64,000 nucleotides of DNA from Pelobates cultripes (taxonomy: Eukaryota > Chordata > Amphibia > Anura > Pelobatidae): NCBI GenBank assembly GCA_933207985.1, contig OW240912.1, positions 233,620,628 to 233,684,627 on the forward strand, in the 5' to 3' direction. The position numbers and the translations under genes were made by a program. The notes beneath the pieces were generated by a model. That model searched no databases. It saw only the letters and a program-made list of their open reading frames with translations, and had not been told where the DNA came from. Positions 11,150 through 25,400 of this stretch are shown here, in pieces. How positions within the stretch are numbered: the stretch's first letter is position 1; every line of letters starts with the position of its first letter.

Positions 11150-14100
11150 CTAAATATACAGTAATAAATGGAAAATCAGTGCAATTGAGGTTTGTTTTAT
11201 CTGAATGCTATAAATCTCTTCACTGACCTCATTACTTGTGTTTTCACTATAGGTACCTAGACCACTTCAGCTCATTAAAGTGGTCTGGGTGCAGTGTCCC
11301 TATTGTACTCCGTGCTCTGCATGAGGACATCCAGCGTCAGATTTTTCCCCATAGGAAAGCATTGATTCAATGCTTTCCTATGAGAAGGTCTAATGTGCGT
11401 GCGCGGCATTTGTCGATCATGCACATTAGCGTCTCCCCATCGCAGAACATTGGAGGAGGCAGAGCCATGACACGGACACTGGCACTGGGATAAGTCAAGT
11501 AAATAAAAGGAGGGGGTAAGGAGAGGGAGCTATAGTTCTAGAAATATAGCTTTGTATTTATTATACTTCACTTTTATTTTTTTCTTGTAAGGTGGAATTA
11601 AAAGTAGTTGCGCAACTGGAGCAAATTGATAAATGATCAAGAACTAAAAGCAGTAGTTATAAGTATTATCCTAACCAAGATTTAAGAGTTGATTTCCTGG
11701 TAATGGGGAGGGGGAGGGTGGGTTGGTGGAAATATTATAAATGTGAGACCTAATGATAGAGATTTCTAAATTAGAACAACTTGATCATTCCAACACAAAT
11801 CCAACTGTAATATGTAGGTTTCCTACTATTTAATTATTTTGTAAAATTACAAATCTTTTAGAGTTTTAGTTTAGGATTTCCAAGGATGTATTTAATATAT
11901 TTATGAAAAACTGGGCAGACTAATATATTCCCAAGACCGTGTGAAGATATATTTGTTTTTAATCACTATGGTTACCATGCCCATTGTATTCCAAACTTAC
12001 AGGATCGTGAGACACAAATACTGATTGGCAAATCAGAGGAGCTTTCATTTCATAAAACTTCAGCCATTGATCGACATCATCATCAGTGATCAAAGGACAA
12101 GCAGAAAATTCACGAGGCTGTCAATGTGAAAGAAAAATCTATGATAAACTTTAAATATCCATCCATGCACTAGATACCTTCACCACCAACCTGTATACAT
12201 GGGATGATTTCACTATTGCTTTGCAGTAGTCTATAAAAACAGATGTCTTTTTTTTTTTGTGTGTGTGTGTGTGTGTGTGTGCATAATACCCATATAAGAA
12301 TACATTCTGCTGTCATCTTGGAAATCAACAGAAAAACCCATAAGAACTATGGTCGATCATTTTTATCTTCAATTTAAATTTCCCTTGTACCGCATGTTCT
12401 AAAATGTATATGTATCCCTGTACTTCTATTTTACTGTACTACTTGGAAGGAATATTGTATAATCTCTGAATATATCTATCAAATTTACATACATTTTATT
12501 CTTCACATTCACACACTGCAATATATACACAAATGTACTACTTGTGTCTTATGAGCTAGCTATGCACGTCATTTTTGAAATACATTCAAGCCAAAAATAT
12601 TCTCAAAAAAAAAAAAAAATAGAACCGTCCGTTGAGGCATTAACTATCAGTAAAACAATTCTATTGAAACACGTCATCTACTGATATATTTAGGTTTCAT
12701 GACAAAGTGAGTTCATCTCACTATACACTTTGCTACGTCTTCACTGGGTACCAGTTTCCACCCATTTATTCATTTACTGTATTAGGGTACTCTGCCTGGA
12801 GAAAGACCTGTGGAAAGCACTAGCTATGGTCTAGCCAGCTGCATAAGTGGTTATGAAGCATTGGACCAAGCTGGCCCCAAAATCGACAGGAACAGGGTAA
12901 AGCAAGAAAATAAATGCATACGTAATGAATGGAAATTAATGTAAAATTTTGTTTTGGATTTTACCATGACATGAAGTTTAGCTTTCCCTTCTTCTATTAC
13001 AAAAGTTCCTCCAATACCCACAGCTTTGTCTCCATAATGAGTTTTGAGAGAGTTTCTCATGCAACTCACAAAATTGTCCTCCCCAGTCCTTTTCTTTACA
13101 ATAACCTCAATGACCTGAAGAATAAAACAATATTATAGGATTATAAAATATTGATATAACACACCATTTGACCATCCAAGGGTCAGGAGCATATATTAGT
13201 GGACTTATATAGTGGACCAGTCGAAAATTCCTTTACAATATTTTTGTTTTATTGTATCACATCAAGCCATTTTTCCAAATACCTTAAAAATTTACCCTAT
13301 TGCATTCCAGACACGGTTGTAATCAGCATCTGCATTGGAGAATCATTCCATGCATCCACCACACAAATCACATTAACCATATTTTGACAATGAAACAATA
13401 AATATGCGCCACCTTAATGGACAATATTTTTACAGTGCAAAATGAATCATACCCTGACTTCCTCCACTATAAATGTATGCTGCGCTCCTACACTCTGGCT
13501 CTTTCCTCTGCAAAAGTAAATTACTTCAACACCCACATAAGCACACTGTCCTGCCAACCCAAATGCCTATTTCACACTTTTAATGCTCTCCTTTGCCCTG
13601 TTGCTCCCCCTCCTCCTACCACCCTGTCCACCTCAAACTTTGCAATTCACTTCAAGATTTCTACAATCAGGGAAGAGATCTCTAACCTCTCTCCCTCCCA
13701 ATACAGCACCCAACCCCACTCACTCCACTGTTCTATGCTCATTCGCACCTACTACAACAGAAGAGGTTTCTGCTCTGCTCCAGTCCTCCCGCATCACCAC
13801 CAATTCCCTCGATCCTATTCCCTCATATCTCATCCGCACCCTGTCTCCCTCTCTTGTCCTTGCTCTCACTAAAATTTTCAATCTCTCTCTTTCCTCCGAC
13901 ACATTTCGTTCACACTTCAAGCATGCAACCATAACGCCAATTCTGAAAAAGTCCAACCTTGACCCCAACCCCCAATCCAACTACCGCCCTATATCGCTAC
14001 TGCCATTTGCTTTCAAGATCTTTCAGAGAGTTGTGTATGCGAGATTGACAGACTTCCTCGAATCCAACTCTCTGCTTGACCCACTTCAGTATGGATTCCG

Positions 14101-17100
14101 CGCTCGTCACTCTGTTGAAACAGCGGTGACCAAAGTATCCAACGATTTAATAGCTGCTAAATTTCGCGGCCATTACTCTATCCTAATTCTCCCTGATCAT
14201 GCTGCTGCCTTTGACACGGTTGATCATAAACAGCTTCTTCTCATTCTCCGTAATCTCGGTCTACAAGATACTGCTCTCTCTTGGTACTCCTCCTACCTCT
14301 CCCAGGGCTTTATCAGCGTTCCTTTCTATCGCTCTGCCTCTTCTCCCCAACCCCTCGGTGTTGGCGTTCCCCAAGGTTCAGTCCTTAGCCCACTACTGTT
14401 CTCCATCTATACTGCCTCCCTTGGTAAAGTCATAAGCTCCTTTGGCTTCCATTATCATTTATATGCAGATGACATGCAAATCTACCTGTCGTCTCCTGAT
14501 CTCTTTCCGCCCATCTTGACTCTTGTTTCTGACTGCCTCTCCGTGATTTCCAACTGGATGGCTGCTCACTTTCTTAAACTGAACCTGTCCAAAACAGAAC
14601 TTCTGGTCTTTCCTCCCTCAAGTGTTTCTACTCCCGTGTCTCCCTCCCTACAAGTTTACGGTGCCACCATCACCTCTATCTCGCAGACTCACTGCCTAGG
14701 TGTTCTCTTTGACTCTGACCTCTCCTTCACCCCTCATGTCCAGTCGATCGCCAAATCCTGCCGCTTCCATCTCAAAAACATAGCTTGAATCCGCCTCAAT
14801 TTAACACCAGACGTGACTAAGGTGGTGGTCCATGCCGTTGTTCTTTCTCGCCTTGACTTCTGCAATCCCCTTCTCAGTGGTCTTACGTGTTCCCAGATTG
14901 CACCTCACAAGCCTCCCCCCTCTGTCAGTCCCTACATTGGCTTCCAGTTAGATATAGGGCTCAATTTAAGATTCTGGTGCTTGCTTACAAGTCCCAACAT
15001 ACCTATCCTCACTAATACACAAGTATGTCCCGTTGAGGCCCCTGCGCTCTGCCGAAGACCTACGTATATCCTCTGTCCATACTCCCACATCTGGTGCTTG
15101 CCTCCAAGATTTCTCCAGGGCTGCACCTCTTCTCCATAAGACTTTCACCCAGTCTCCACTCATTCAAAAAAATCATTGAAAACACACTTCTTCATGAAGC
15201 ATATAATTTAAACTGTTAGCAGGTTTTCATTCCCCTCACTTCTCCTCCACCTCCATGACTCCTCTCCTGCAAGTTCTCAGTGAATACTTTTCTACCAACC
15301 TATTTTAGTACCCCTACTTATAGCTTTTGTGTCACTTTACCCCACTCCCTCTAGAATGTAAGCTCATTGAGCAGGGCCCTCTGTTCCTGTGTGTCCGTTT
15401 GGTTACAATTACGTGTCTGTTAGTCCACCCATTTTACAGCGCTACGAAATTTGCTGGCGCTATATAAATAATAAAATAATACCTACTGGACATTACAACT
15501 TTTGCTTTATTTGTGTGTGTGTGTGTATATATATATATAGATAGATAATGTGTCTGTTTAGAACACTGTAGTAAACTGATAACACGCAGACTAAGAATAA
15601 ATACTTTAGACAAAAACATCTATATACTTCAAAAACAGCTTTCATACTGGATATGAAAAGTTTGTTATGAAATACTTACTTTTCCTGGTTTCCCCTCACT
15701 GGCGTATATGTTGGATAGCAGCCCAAATTCATCATCTGTGTGATTATCCTTGTATTTCTCCAAAAGACAATTGCCATCTGCTGGGTTAACACTAGCAATA
15801 TAACTTCCATTTACAGAAGGGGAGGTTGTACTCTCAGCTTGTACGGAGAATATCATCTGCAAAGAAATTGTAACAATAATGAAAGTTTATATTTAATTTA
15901 AATTATATAGGACTATGTGGTTTCCTTGCATACAGTATGCATAAAAAGTATACAGTGGATACTTTTTATGCAAATGATCAGCTGATTTCAGATGAAAGCA
16001 GACTTGGAAATTTAGAAAGAGTAAAGTATAAACCAGTTGGTAAAGCAATATCTCTTTACTCTTGCAACTCCTAAACTCTGCAAAAAGTGTCTATTAGAGA
16101 AAGAGGAACATAAGAAAATTACATCTCGACATTTTGTTTTAATGAAGTCATATCCCCACCAAAATGTCAAATATACTAATTAACTCAATAATCTAGTGAC
16201 ATTTGTAATTTTTGTTTATTCATTCGTGAAATCTATAGTATTATGTCTTGGATGCAGTGTGCAGGTTGAATCTTAAAGCATCTCTTGTTTATATATAAAA
16301 TAAAAAGCCCATAAAGAATATGGTGGAAATTAACTGAAGTTCCAACACAATCAAAATACATAATACAAAGGAGGGTCTAATTTGAATTATGTATTTTTAC
16401 TATGCTTGAGAAATTTTTAAGTTCACCTTAATTCCAATTTGATTTTCACTTTAGTGAATAACCCTTTTTGTCTATGTGGCCTCCTGCAGTCTCATGGGAT
16501 CCCCCATACACATTGGTGTTTTGCAGCTCTGACGTTAGCTACTGGCAGATAAAGCAGTATAAGCAGAGACTCTAGAAGGAAGCTGCTTTAAAATTAACCC
16601 CTTAAGGACCAAGGTTTTTTTTGAGATGCAAAGTGTTTGAGACCTAGGCCTTTATGCCGTTTTTGCAATGCATTAATTCTATCACAATTTCCCCTGTTTA
16701 AAAATATATAAGATGTACAAGTACATTTAAAGGAGGAATATGGCTTTCTTTTGATATAAAACAAATACTGCTAAGAGTGAATTACGGTTTTAAAATGCAG
16801 CATGCTGAAATTACAACTTTAATAGTAGTCACTGTTCTGTCCTCCAGACTTTATTCATTATATTTGTGCTTGTTGTTTAGAATAGTATGTTTAAATAAAG
16901 TTGTTAGAAAGCACAGCATTATGGGCAGAACTTGCACAGGAAGTATATCAGCCTCCATTTTGGGAAGATACAGTAAACAGCAAGTCATGTACTTCTCATC
17001 GCTAGCCATCACCCCTTAGAGAGTTCTTGCTATGTTATCCTGTATTATGGATCATTGTTTCTTTGTTGTATGCAATACTTTACTGATTGAAGTTTATTTC

Positions 17101-20100
17101 TACCATTTGTAGTTTCACCTGGCTTGTTCTAATAAATTTGAGATCAAAGAAATATGGTATCTGAAGTTTATGGAGCAGGAAGGTTTAGCTCTCTGTCCTA
17201 GAGACAGAACGTTGAAATTTTTGCTGACCTTTGGGGTGAAGATAAGCTGACTTTAGAAGACTGTACAGCCCGCAGCTATGCAGTATTCTTACAGTCAGAA
17301 GCCTTAGATGAAACAGGCCTTCAGCAGGGGAAGCAAGCAGCCAGGCTACACAGAGACGCGTTCTGTCACTTCAACGGTCTCTATACAGCAGGACAGCTTC
17401 TCCCCCGCAACCATGTCTCACAGTGGGGCATCTTCTTGTAAAACACGATCACAAGCAAGCTCATCCAAGTCATCTGTCGCAAATGCAGCAGCGATCGCCC
17501 GCTCGAAAGCCGAAGCAGCAAGGGCCAAGGCCGCCTTTGCAGACCAAGAGTTGCAGATGAAAAAAGAAAAGGCTCACCTAGAGGCATCTCTGAATATGCA
17601 GCGGGCTATCCTAGAAGCTAGCATGGAGAGGTTAGCAATAGACCGAGACGCTGCTGCCGCCATTGCAGAAGCAAAAGCATTAGAAGCAGCTGACTACGAT
17701 GAGCCAAGAGTAAGTAGCAGCATACCAGGACTAGGGGAAGACCACCAAGATTCCATGCAGCGCACTTCAGATTATGTCTACCAGCACTCTAACTCCAACT
17801 GCAAGAAATCAAACATGACATCACATCAAATAAAGCAACAAGGTGCTCCGCCTTCATAACAGCGTCAACCACCAGCTTACACTCCAAGGGAGTATGCAAC
17901 AAGCTGGTACGAGCCGCCAACCTTATGCAAGTATGAACCCAGCCCGTCTGAAAAAGAGACTCTTACCAGGTATGCCCATACACCACATCACGATACACCA
18001 ACAGCCTACCCAAATGCAAATCAGGCTTCTGTAGACCTTGCCATGTTCCTTGCAAAACGTGAGTTAGTTACCCAAGGACTTACCAAATTCAGTGATCACC
18101 CCCAGCATTACAGAGCATTGCGATCTTCTTTCCAGAGTGCCATCACAGGTCTAGATCTATCCTGCAGGGAACAGATAGATCTCCTCGTGAAGTGGCTTGG
18201 CAATGATTCTGCTGAGCATGCAAAAAGGATCAGAGACATTAATATAAACCACCCAGAGATAGGCCTTACAGACATCTGGAGTAGGCTGGATAGATGTTAC
18301 AGCTCACCAGAGGCTATAGAGAGTACACTATTTAAAAGGATAGAGGACGTCCCAAGAATACCTAACAAAGGTTACCAAAGACTCAGAGAATTCAGTGACC
18401 TGTGTATGGAGTTATGAGTTATCCAGCCCTTCCAAAATCGCATCCTCACAAAGGAGCTACCACACAGCAACCCTGTACCTCTTCCTTTCCTAAGTTCCCC
18501 CTGTGACAGCAATATCTAAGACAGGTACCAAGACGACTTAGGATGCACAGTGTTCAGGAGAGCAAAGGAGGACAATCAGGAAGCAATGTCAATTGAAGAT
18601 TGGCTTTTCCTGGAAGTTAAGAACAAGAGTGAACTTGAAAAAGCCAACGAAGAGCAGAGTCATGCTCAAGCGCTTGTCAATGTTCTCAAGGAACAACTTA
18701 AAGAAGCCAAAAAGTTGACAGATTCCAGCAATGGTGAATATCTCTCCAAAGAACTGCGAAATGCACACAGTGAACAGCTCATGGGGATCCGTCGAGAAGA
18801 GGAAATGGAAATATCTGATTATGACCGCAGTGACATCCAAAATAAAAAAAGTCAGAGTCGACGAATCAGCTTTAGCAGCTCAGGCTTATGCACTAAAAGA
18901 AGAACAAGTAGCTATGAAGGAAGAGTTAAACAATAACAGAGTGTTGAGGATAAGGAGGTCCACCCGCCCAGAACAATGGCATTTTGTGCCTAAAGACTAC
19001 AATCCTGCAGACCTAGCAACCAGATCTGTTGCAGCCAGCCATCTCGAAAGTACTTCATGGTTCACAGGTCCCACCTTTCTGCACAGTCCCGACTGCAACA
19101 TTAATGACTTTGCCACATTTAATCTAATCAATGCCGACAAGGATCAGGAAATCCTCCCTCAGGTTTCTACCTCAGTCACAACAACTTCTCTCAACCAGTT
19201 TAAAACCCACTGTTTTAGCAGGTTCTCCACCTGGAAGTCACTAGAATGAGCTATCACTTGCCTAATCCACATAGTTCAGTCCTACAAAAAGGAGCCACCA
19301 TCTCATGACAACTGCAGAGGTTGGCATCACTGTGAAAAAGTCTACACAGCAACTGGCCTAGAACAATCTAAAAATTGGATATCTGTTGTACAGAGAGAAG
19401 TCTTCGCCAAAGAAAACAACTGTATTGTTAACCAGAAACCTGTTCCTAAAGACGGTGTTTTAAAGAAACTATCTAATCCTGGATGAAAATGGCCTGTTGA
19501 GAGTAGGAGGCCACTTAAAAGAAAGCAAGTTAGAGTTTTCGGAGAAACATCCTTTAGTGATCCCAGGTCACCACCACATTGCCTACTTACTCATCCAACA
19601 CTACCATGACCAAACCAAACATCAGGGCCGACTGTTTACTGAAGGAGCTTTACGAGCTGCTGGACTGTGGATAGTTGGAGCTAAGAGATGTGTGAGCAAG
19701 TTCCTTTTCAAGTGTGTTATCTGCCGTAAACTTTCTGGAACGTTCCAGACACAAAAGATGGCCAATTTACCATCTGACAGACTTAGCATGGATCCGCCTT
19801 TTACTCATGTTGTACTTATGAGACTGCCAGGCACAAAGGAATGAGTGGCCGTTAGGTCTGATCACCAGAGTACTGCCAAGTGAGGATAGGTGTATCCGTA
19901 AAGTCGAAGTCAAGATCTTCCAGCAGAATGAGGCCAAAGTATTTTTAAGACCAGTGGCCGAACTTGTTCTGTTGTTTTCTGCAGAAGACTCTGTAAGTGA
20001 CGTCACATAACGTCAGGCGGGGAGTGTTCTGTCCTCCAGACTTTATTCATTATATTTGTGCTTGTTGTTTATAATAGTACGTTTAAATAAAGTTGTTCGA

Positions 20101-22287
20101 AAGCACAGCATTATGGGCAGAACTTGTACAGGAAGTGTATCAACCTCCATTAATAAAATAAAATAAAAAAAACTCATGCTTACCTCTCCACCATCTGTGA
20201 TGTCATGGAGGTGGCATGGTCTCCTCCGTGATGGCCTAATCCAATGCTCCTCAAAAAGCCACATGCATATTCAAACTTCCCCATATTAAAGTAAACAGAA
20301 AAGGGCCACTTTATTGAGATGAAGTGGTCTAGATGACTATAGTTGCTTTTTAAATCCTTCTACATACCCTTTTATAGCCAAAAGATGATAAATATGTCTA
20401 TTCTATTATCAAATCCAAATGTTTCCACAGCTCTTTTGTATAACAAATGATCGAAATCTTGCATGCTGAATGGCCCCATCGGGTGGCTCATGCAGTTATA
20501 CGCTGTTTTAGTGTATAGATCATGCTTCTTAGGTTTTACTGCTCAATTTACTGCCATTTAGGAGATAAATTACTTTGCTTCTGTTTATGCAGCCCTTGTC
20601 ACACTTCCCCTGGCTTTGATTGACACAGCTTGCATAAAGAAAAAAAAACTGCTTTCAATTTCAATCAGTTTTAATTTACCTTAAAGGGACACTCCAGGCA
20701 CCCAGACCACATCTGCCCATTGGAGTGGTCTGGGTGCCAACTCCCACTACTCTTAACCCTGCAAGTGTAATTATTGCAGTTTTTTATAAACTGCAATAAT
20801 TACCTTGCAGGGTTAACTCCACCTCTAGTGGCTGTCTACTAGAGGGCACTTCCTGGTTTCTAGCACAGGAAACCTGTGCTAGAGCGTCGCTGGACGTCCT
20901 CACGCTATGTGAGGACCTCCAGCGTCGCTCATTTCCCCATAGGAAAGCACTGAAATGCATTTTCAATGCTTTCCTATGGGGAGCGCTAATTAGGTCTCCC
21001 CGGGATCAGTCTCGCCCACCGGCCGACGCAATGCAGAGGAGGACCGGCGGCGGAGGAGGAAGCAGCAACGAGGGACATCGTTGCTGCCTCAGGTAAGTGA
21101 CTAAAGGGGTTTTCACCCCTTCAGCAACCGGGGATTGGGGGGTGGGAGGGAGAGGGAACCTGCAGTGCCAGGAAAACAGATTGTTTTCCTGGCACTGGAG
21201 TTTCCCTTTAAAGAATTGCATCTCTTTCTCTGTAAATTGAACTTTAATCACATACAGGAGGCTCTTGCAGTGTCTAGCAATCTATTAACATAGCAAGGGA
21301 TAAGAAAATCTAAATTAAACAGAACTTGCAATAAAGGAAGGATAAACAGATGATTTTTTACAGGAAGTGTTTAGGAAGGCTGTGCAATTCACATACAGGA
21401 AAGTGTGACTAGTGTTCATAAACAAAGTGATTTAACTCCTAAATGGCAGAGAATTGAGCAGTGAGACTGCAGGGACATATTCTATACACCAAAACTGCTT
21501 CATTAAGCTAAAGTTGTTTTGGTGACTATAGTGTCCCTTTAACCCCTTCACGACCGGTGATGGTTCAGGACCATCATCGGAAATTTTTACTCACCTGGTC
21601 GCCGTCGTTCCCCCGGTGACTATCGGTGTTGCTCCTGTTGTGGAGAGACCGCCTGCTGCCCAGGCAATCTCCCCTCTGCGAATTGGGACCCCGTGGCCAT
21701 GTGATCACTCTAAGAATGTATCTGCCTACAGTGGGACTGCCTGTACTGACAGGCAGTCTCCCTGCATGTGTAAAATATAAAAATAAAATTTTAAAAAGCA
21801 ATCAGTGTAAAAAAAAAAAAAATATATATATATATATATCCAATGCTTGCACTCCAGTATTAGGAATAAAATAAGCCCGGTGCTTGTCAGCAAAATTACA
21901 ACAGTCTATTAACAGATAGCACTCCAAGGACTTTGTAGTAAGGTGAAAATAACTTAGCTTTTTATTCAGCAGATGCCATAGTGAATCAACGTTTCAGTTC
22001 CTTGTCAGAACTTTCGTCAGGATAAGGTGCAGGTACCATAACCAATGTTTAATAACAAACATAATCATTCAATACAACGTACACATGAAGCACTTACCCT
22101 TTGCCCCCAGTGATTGCTGTAGCTGATCGCTAAAATCCGTGGGTAAAAATTGACCCAGTATTGGTTTATGTTGCAGCTGTCTAAGTTGTTGCTGCAGCCT
22201 GTGTGCGTTCCAGCGGTTCACTGAAAGATCCTATAGGTCTAGCAGGAGCTTACTATGCTAATTAATCTTCCTCTTATCAAGATAGAT

Positions 22288-22347
<60 letters not shown>

Positions 22348-22466
22348 AATATATAAAACTTGATCAGAGGAAGATTAATTAGCATAATAAGCTCCTGCTA
22401 GACCTATAGGGTCTTTCAGTGAACCGCTGGAACGCACACAGGCTGCAGCAACAACTTGGACAACAT

Positions 22467-22499
<33 letters not shown>

Positions 22500-25400
22500 A
22501 TATAATGTTGTCCAAGTTGTTGCTGCAGCCTGTGTGTATAATATGTAGAAAGGCCATTAGGCCTAAATTTGTGGGAGGAGTAAGTCCCCTACTTAAACTC
22601 CCAGCCCCTACTCACCTCTGATGTCCAAGTTCAAGTGTTGCCGTTCAACTTCCAGTTTCACTGACTTCCGGTCCGGGCGTCCTATCCAGCTACAGTCTCC
22701 GGCAGAATCCTCCGTCCGGTGTGGCGATCTGGCTTCCTAAACAGCCAACCGTGAGTCATACTTACCCCTCATTCCAGTCTCCTCTACGCCGCTCGGGGGT
22801 CTTACCGGGGGGCTGGAACACACATGGGATCACGGTAACTTTAACGGAGACCACCACGGTTTCCACGCTAAGGCACCTCGGGGATCGGTTGGTACAACCT
22901 TTCGTCGGCATAAAACATGAGGGTGGTCAGCGGGATAAACTGGGTAGGCCAATCTCCTTTCTAGGGAAAGCTCAGGTGTGCAACAATTTCAATGCAGGTT
23001 CCTGCAGCTTCAGGGCACACACTAAGACCATGTGCCCGGCCAGGCTGTCCCCTAGCAAGTGACTAACCGACATTAATATCGACAACCTGTTTTTTTTTAC
23101 TTGAAAACTCATCCAAGTAGACATCTGGTGGAATATTTGTTAACAGGGTTCACCCAGGGCTTTCTCACGGGTCTCGTAGCCATTCACTCAGGCACGCTGG
23201 AATGCCCCAATCTCCTATCAACCTGCCTAGACCCAGAGGCTACGGACGCTCTCCTTTCCACAGAAATAGCACAAGGTTTCATGATCGGCCCCTTCACCTC
23301 CTCACCGTTTTCCTGCTGGCGCACTAAACCCATTGGCATAACTGTGCACAAATACTCGAATAAAAAAAACGCATGATTATCGATTTATCGGCACTGCACT
23401 CCGGGGTATCCACAACATGGTCGCTGATGCTCTGTCTCGATCTCAATTCCAGGCACTACCGTCAGCCCACCATCAACCATCCAGAACACCGAGGTTTCAC
23501 AAGTTAATCCTGGATTGAACACACTTATGCACCACGCTAGGACTCTTACGCACCAAGCACTATCACCTAACACAGCTATCACCTAAAGTAGGGCACTTGC
23601 CGTTTTCAATAAATTCACAGCTGAATTCGGATTACAAGGTGATTTTTCTACTCAAACTATGGTGGCTTTTGCCTCCTTTTGCCATTTACATTTAAAACTT
23701 TCCCACAATACAATTAAACTATACTTCACAGGAGTGCAGCATCACAGCCTCACAAATTTCCCTAACAACACCCCCTTTTTGTCATCATACCCCATCAAGA
23801 AAATCTTAAAGGGTATCTCTAAAGTTTCAGTTCCTCTTATCACCACCAGACTACCGATAGATGGGCCTATCTTTAGATTACTTAGCAATCAACTAGACGA
23901 ATCCCCATATGATCCCAACACAAACCTGGTGATCAAGTCTGCTATCTATTTAGCTTTTTACGGGTTCCTAAGACCTAGGGAATTTAGCGTTGTTTGTCAA
24001 GGGGATATCACACACAGCCTTAAAACCTCACAACTCACAAAAGTAGAGGATTACTACGTTCTCACGATCCCATCTACAAAAACTAATCATTCACTACAGC
24101 CCACTATCATTCCCCTCTTTCCAACAGATAATGCTTGGTGTCCGTTTAAGGCGCTAGACCACCTACAGTCAACTCATAACACGCACTCACCCGACTCACC
24201 GATCTTACAACTACAAGGGCACCCACTCACCACAGCAAAATTCACCACACATCTTAGAATCTTATTGGGAAAACTGGGTTACAACCCAGCTTCTTTCTCC
24301 GGGCACTCCTTCCGCATAGGAGCCGCTTCATCAGCTTCTAGTACAAACGCCCCGGTCCACATCATAAAGAGACTGGGTCATTGGAAATCCTCCATATACA
24401 AAACGTACATTCCACGACCAGAAAGAGAGCTCCGCCAAGCCTTCAGGAATTTAGTTATGTAATAAAGTGTGTTTTTTCAAACTTCTCTTTGCCCTCTTTT
24501 ATTTACAGGCCCACTCGGACGTTGGTTTCGGCACACCATAACCAACTCTTCATCTCAGACACTATTCATTACATATTAAATTCCGAGCACAAATTATATA
24601 TTAATATATATATCTTATATACACAATGTCAAACTAAGTGTATTTTTTCATTTAGATATACATATATTAATATAAAAATACACTTATATTTAAATTACAC
24701 ACGTATATTATATATAACTATTATTGTAAAATATAAATAAATAAAAATAAATAAACCTTTAAAATAAAAATTAAAAACATACATATATATTTGTAATTTT
24801 ATTCTAACTATATTTTGATAATATATTTATATCAAAATACACTTAGAATGAAATTATATATAAATCTATGTATATAGAAATAAAAATACGAAATATATAT
24901 ATATATCCATATACAAAATTACATAAATATACACATAGACTTAAGATATATAAATATGTATATATATTTAAATTCTATGTGCATATTTATGTAATACTTT
25001 TACATAATTAAGTCATTTTATTGATTGTAATTTGAGGGACCTGCCTGAAAACCCAGGCCGAAAGTCCAGAGAATTTAATTTGCTAGCACTGTATTTAACC
25101 CTGTAACTTTACATGACAACCTAACACCTGTACATGGGGGGTACAGTGTTACTCGGGAGACTTCACTGAACACAAATATTAGTGTTTCAAAAACAGTAAA
25201 ACATATCACAGCAATGACATTGTCAGCGAAAGTGACATTTTTGGCATTTTTCCAAATACAAACAGCACTTTTACTGTTTTGAAACACTAATATTTGTGTT
25301 CAGCAAAGTCTCCCGAGTATAACAGTACCCCCATGTACAGGTTTTATAGTGGTTTTTGAAAGTTACTGGGTCAAATAGACTTGATTTTCCTTTTTTCATT

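Larger units (their letters stand above)
16833..20152 (+). mobile_element. Decayed BEL/Pao-type LTR retrotransposon
   Basis: The 5' LTR (about 16,833-17,152) and a truncated 3' LTR (20,025-about 20,152) share TGTTCTGTCCTCCAGACTTT and differ at few positions. A TGG-initial primer-binding site follows the 5' LTR at 17,155. A purine tract GGCGGGGAG precedes the 3' LTR. Between them are a gag-like ORF, a remnant of the end of RNase H, and an integrase zinc region. Protease, most of RT and the integrase catalytic core are missing. Confidence 0.82.
22560..24540 (+). mobile_element. Internally deleted DIRS-like (tyrosine recombinase) retrotransposon
   Basis: In order: a gag C-terminal piece with a Cys/His knuckle, the start of the RT region, the very end of RNase H (VADALSR) and a full-looking tyrosine recombinase. 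The bulk of RT/RNase H is missing. The inverted repeats just upstream may be the element's left terminal structure. Confidence 0.75.
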
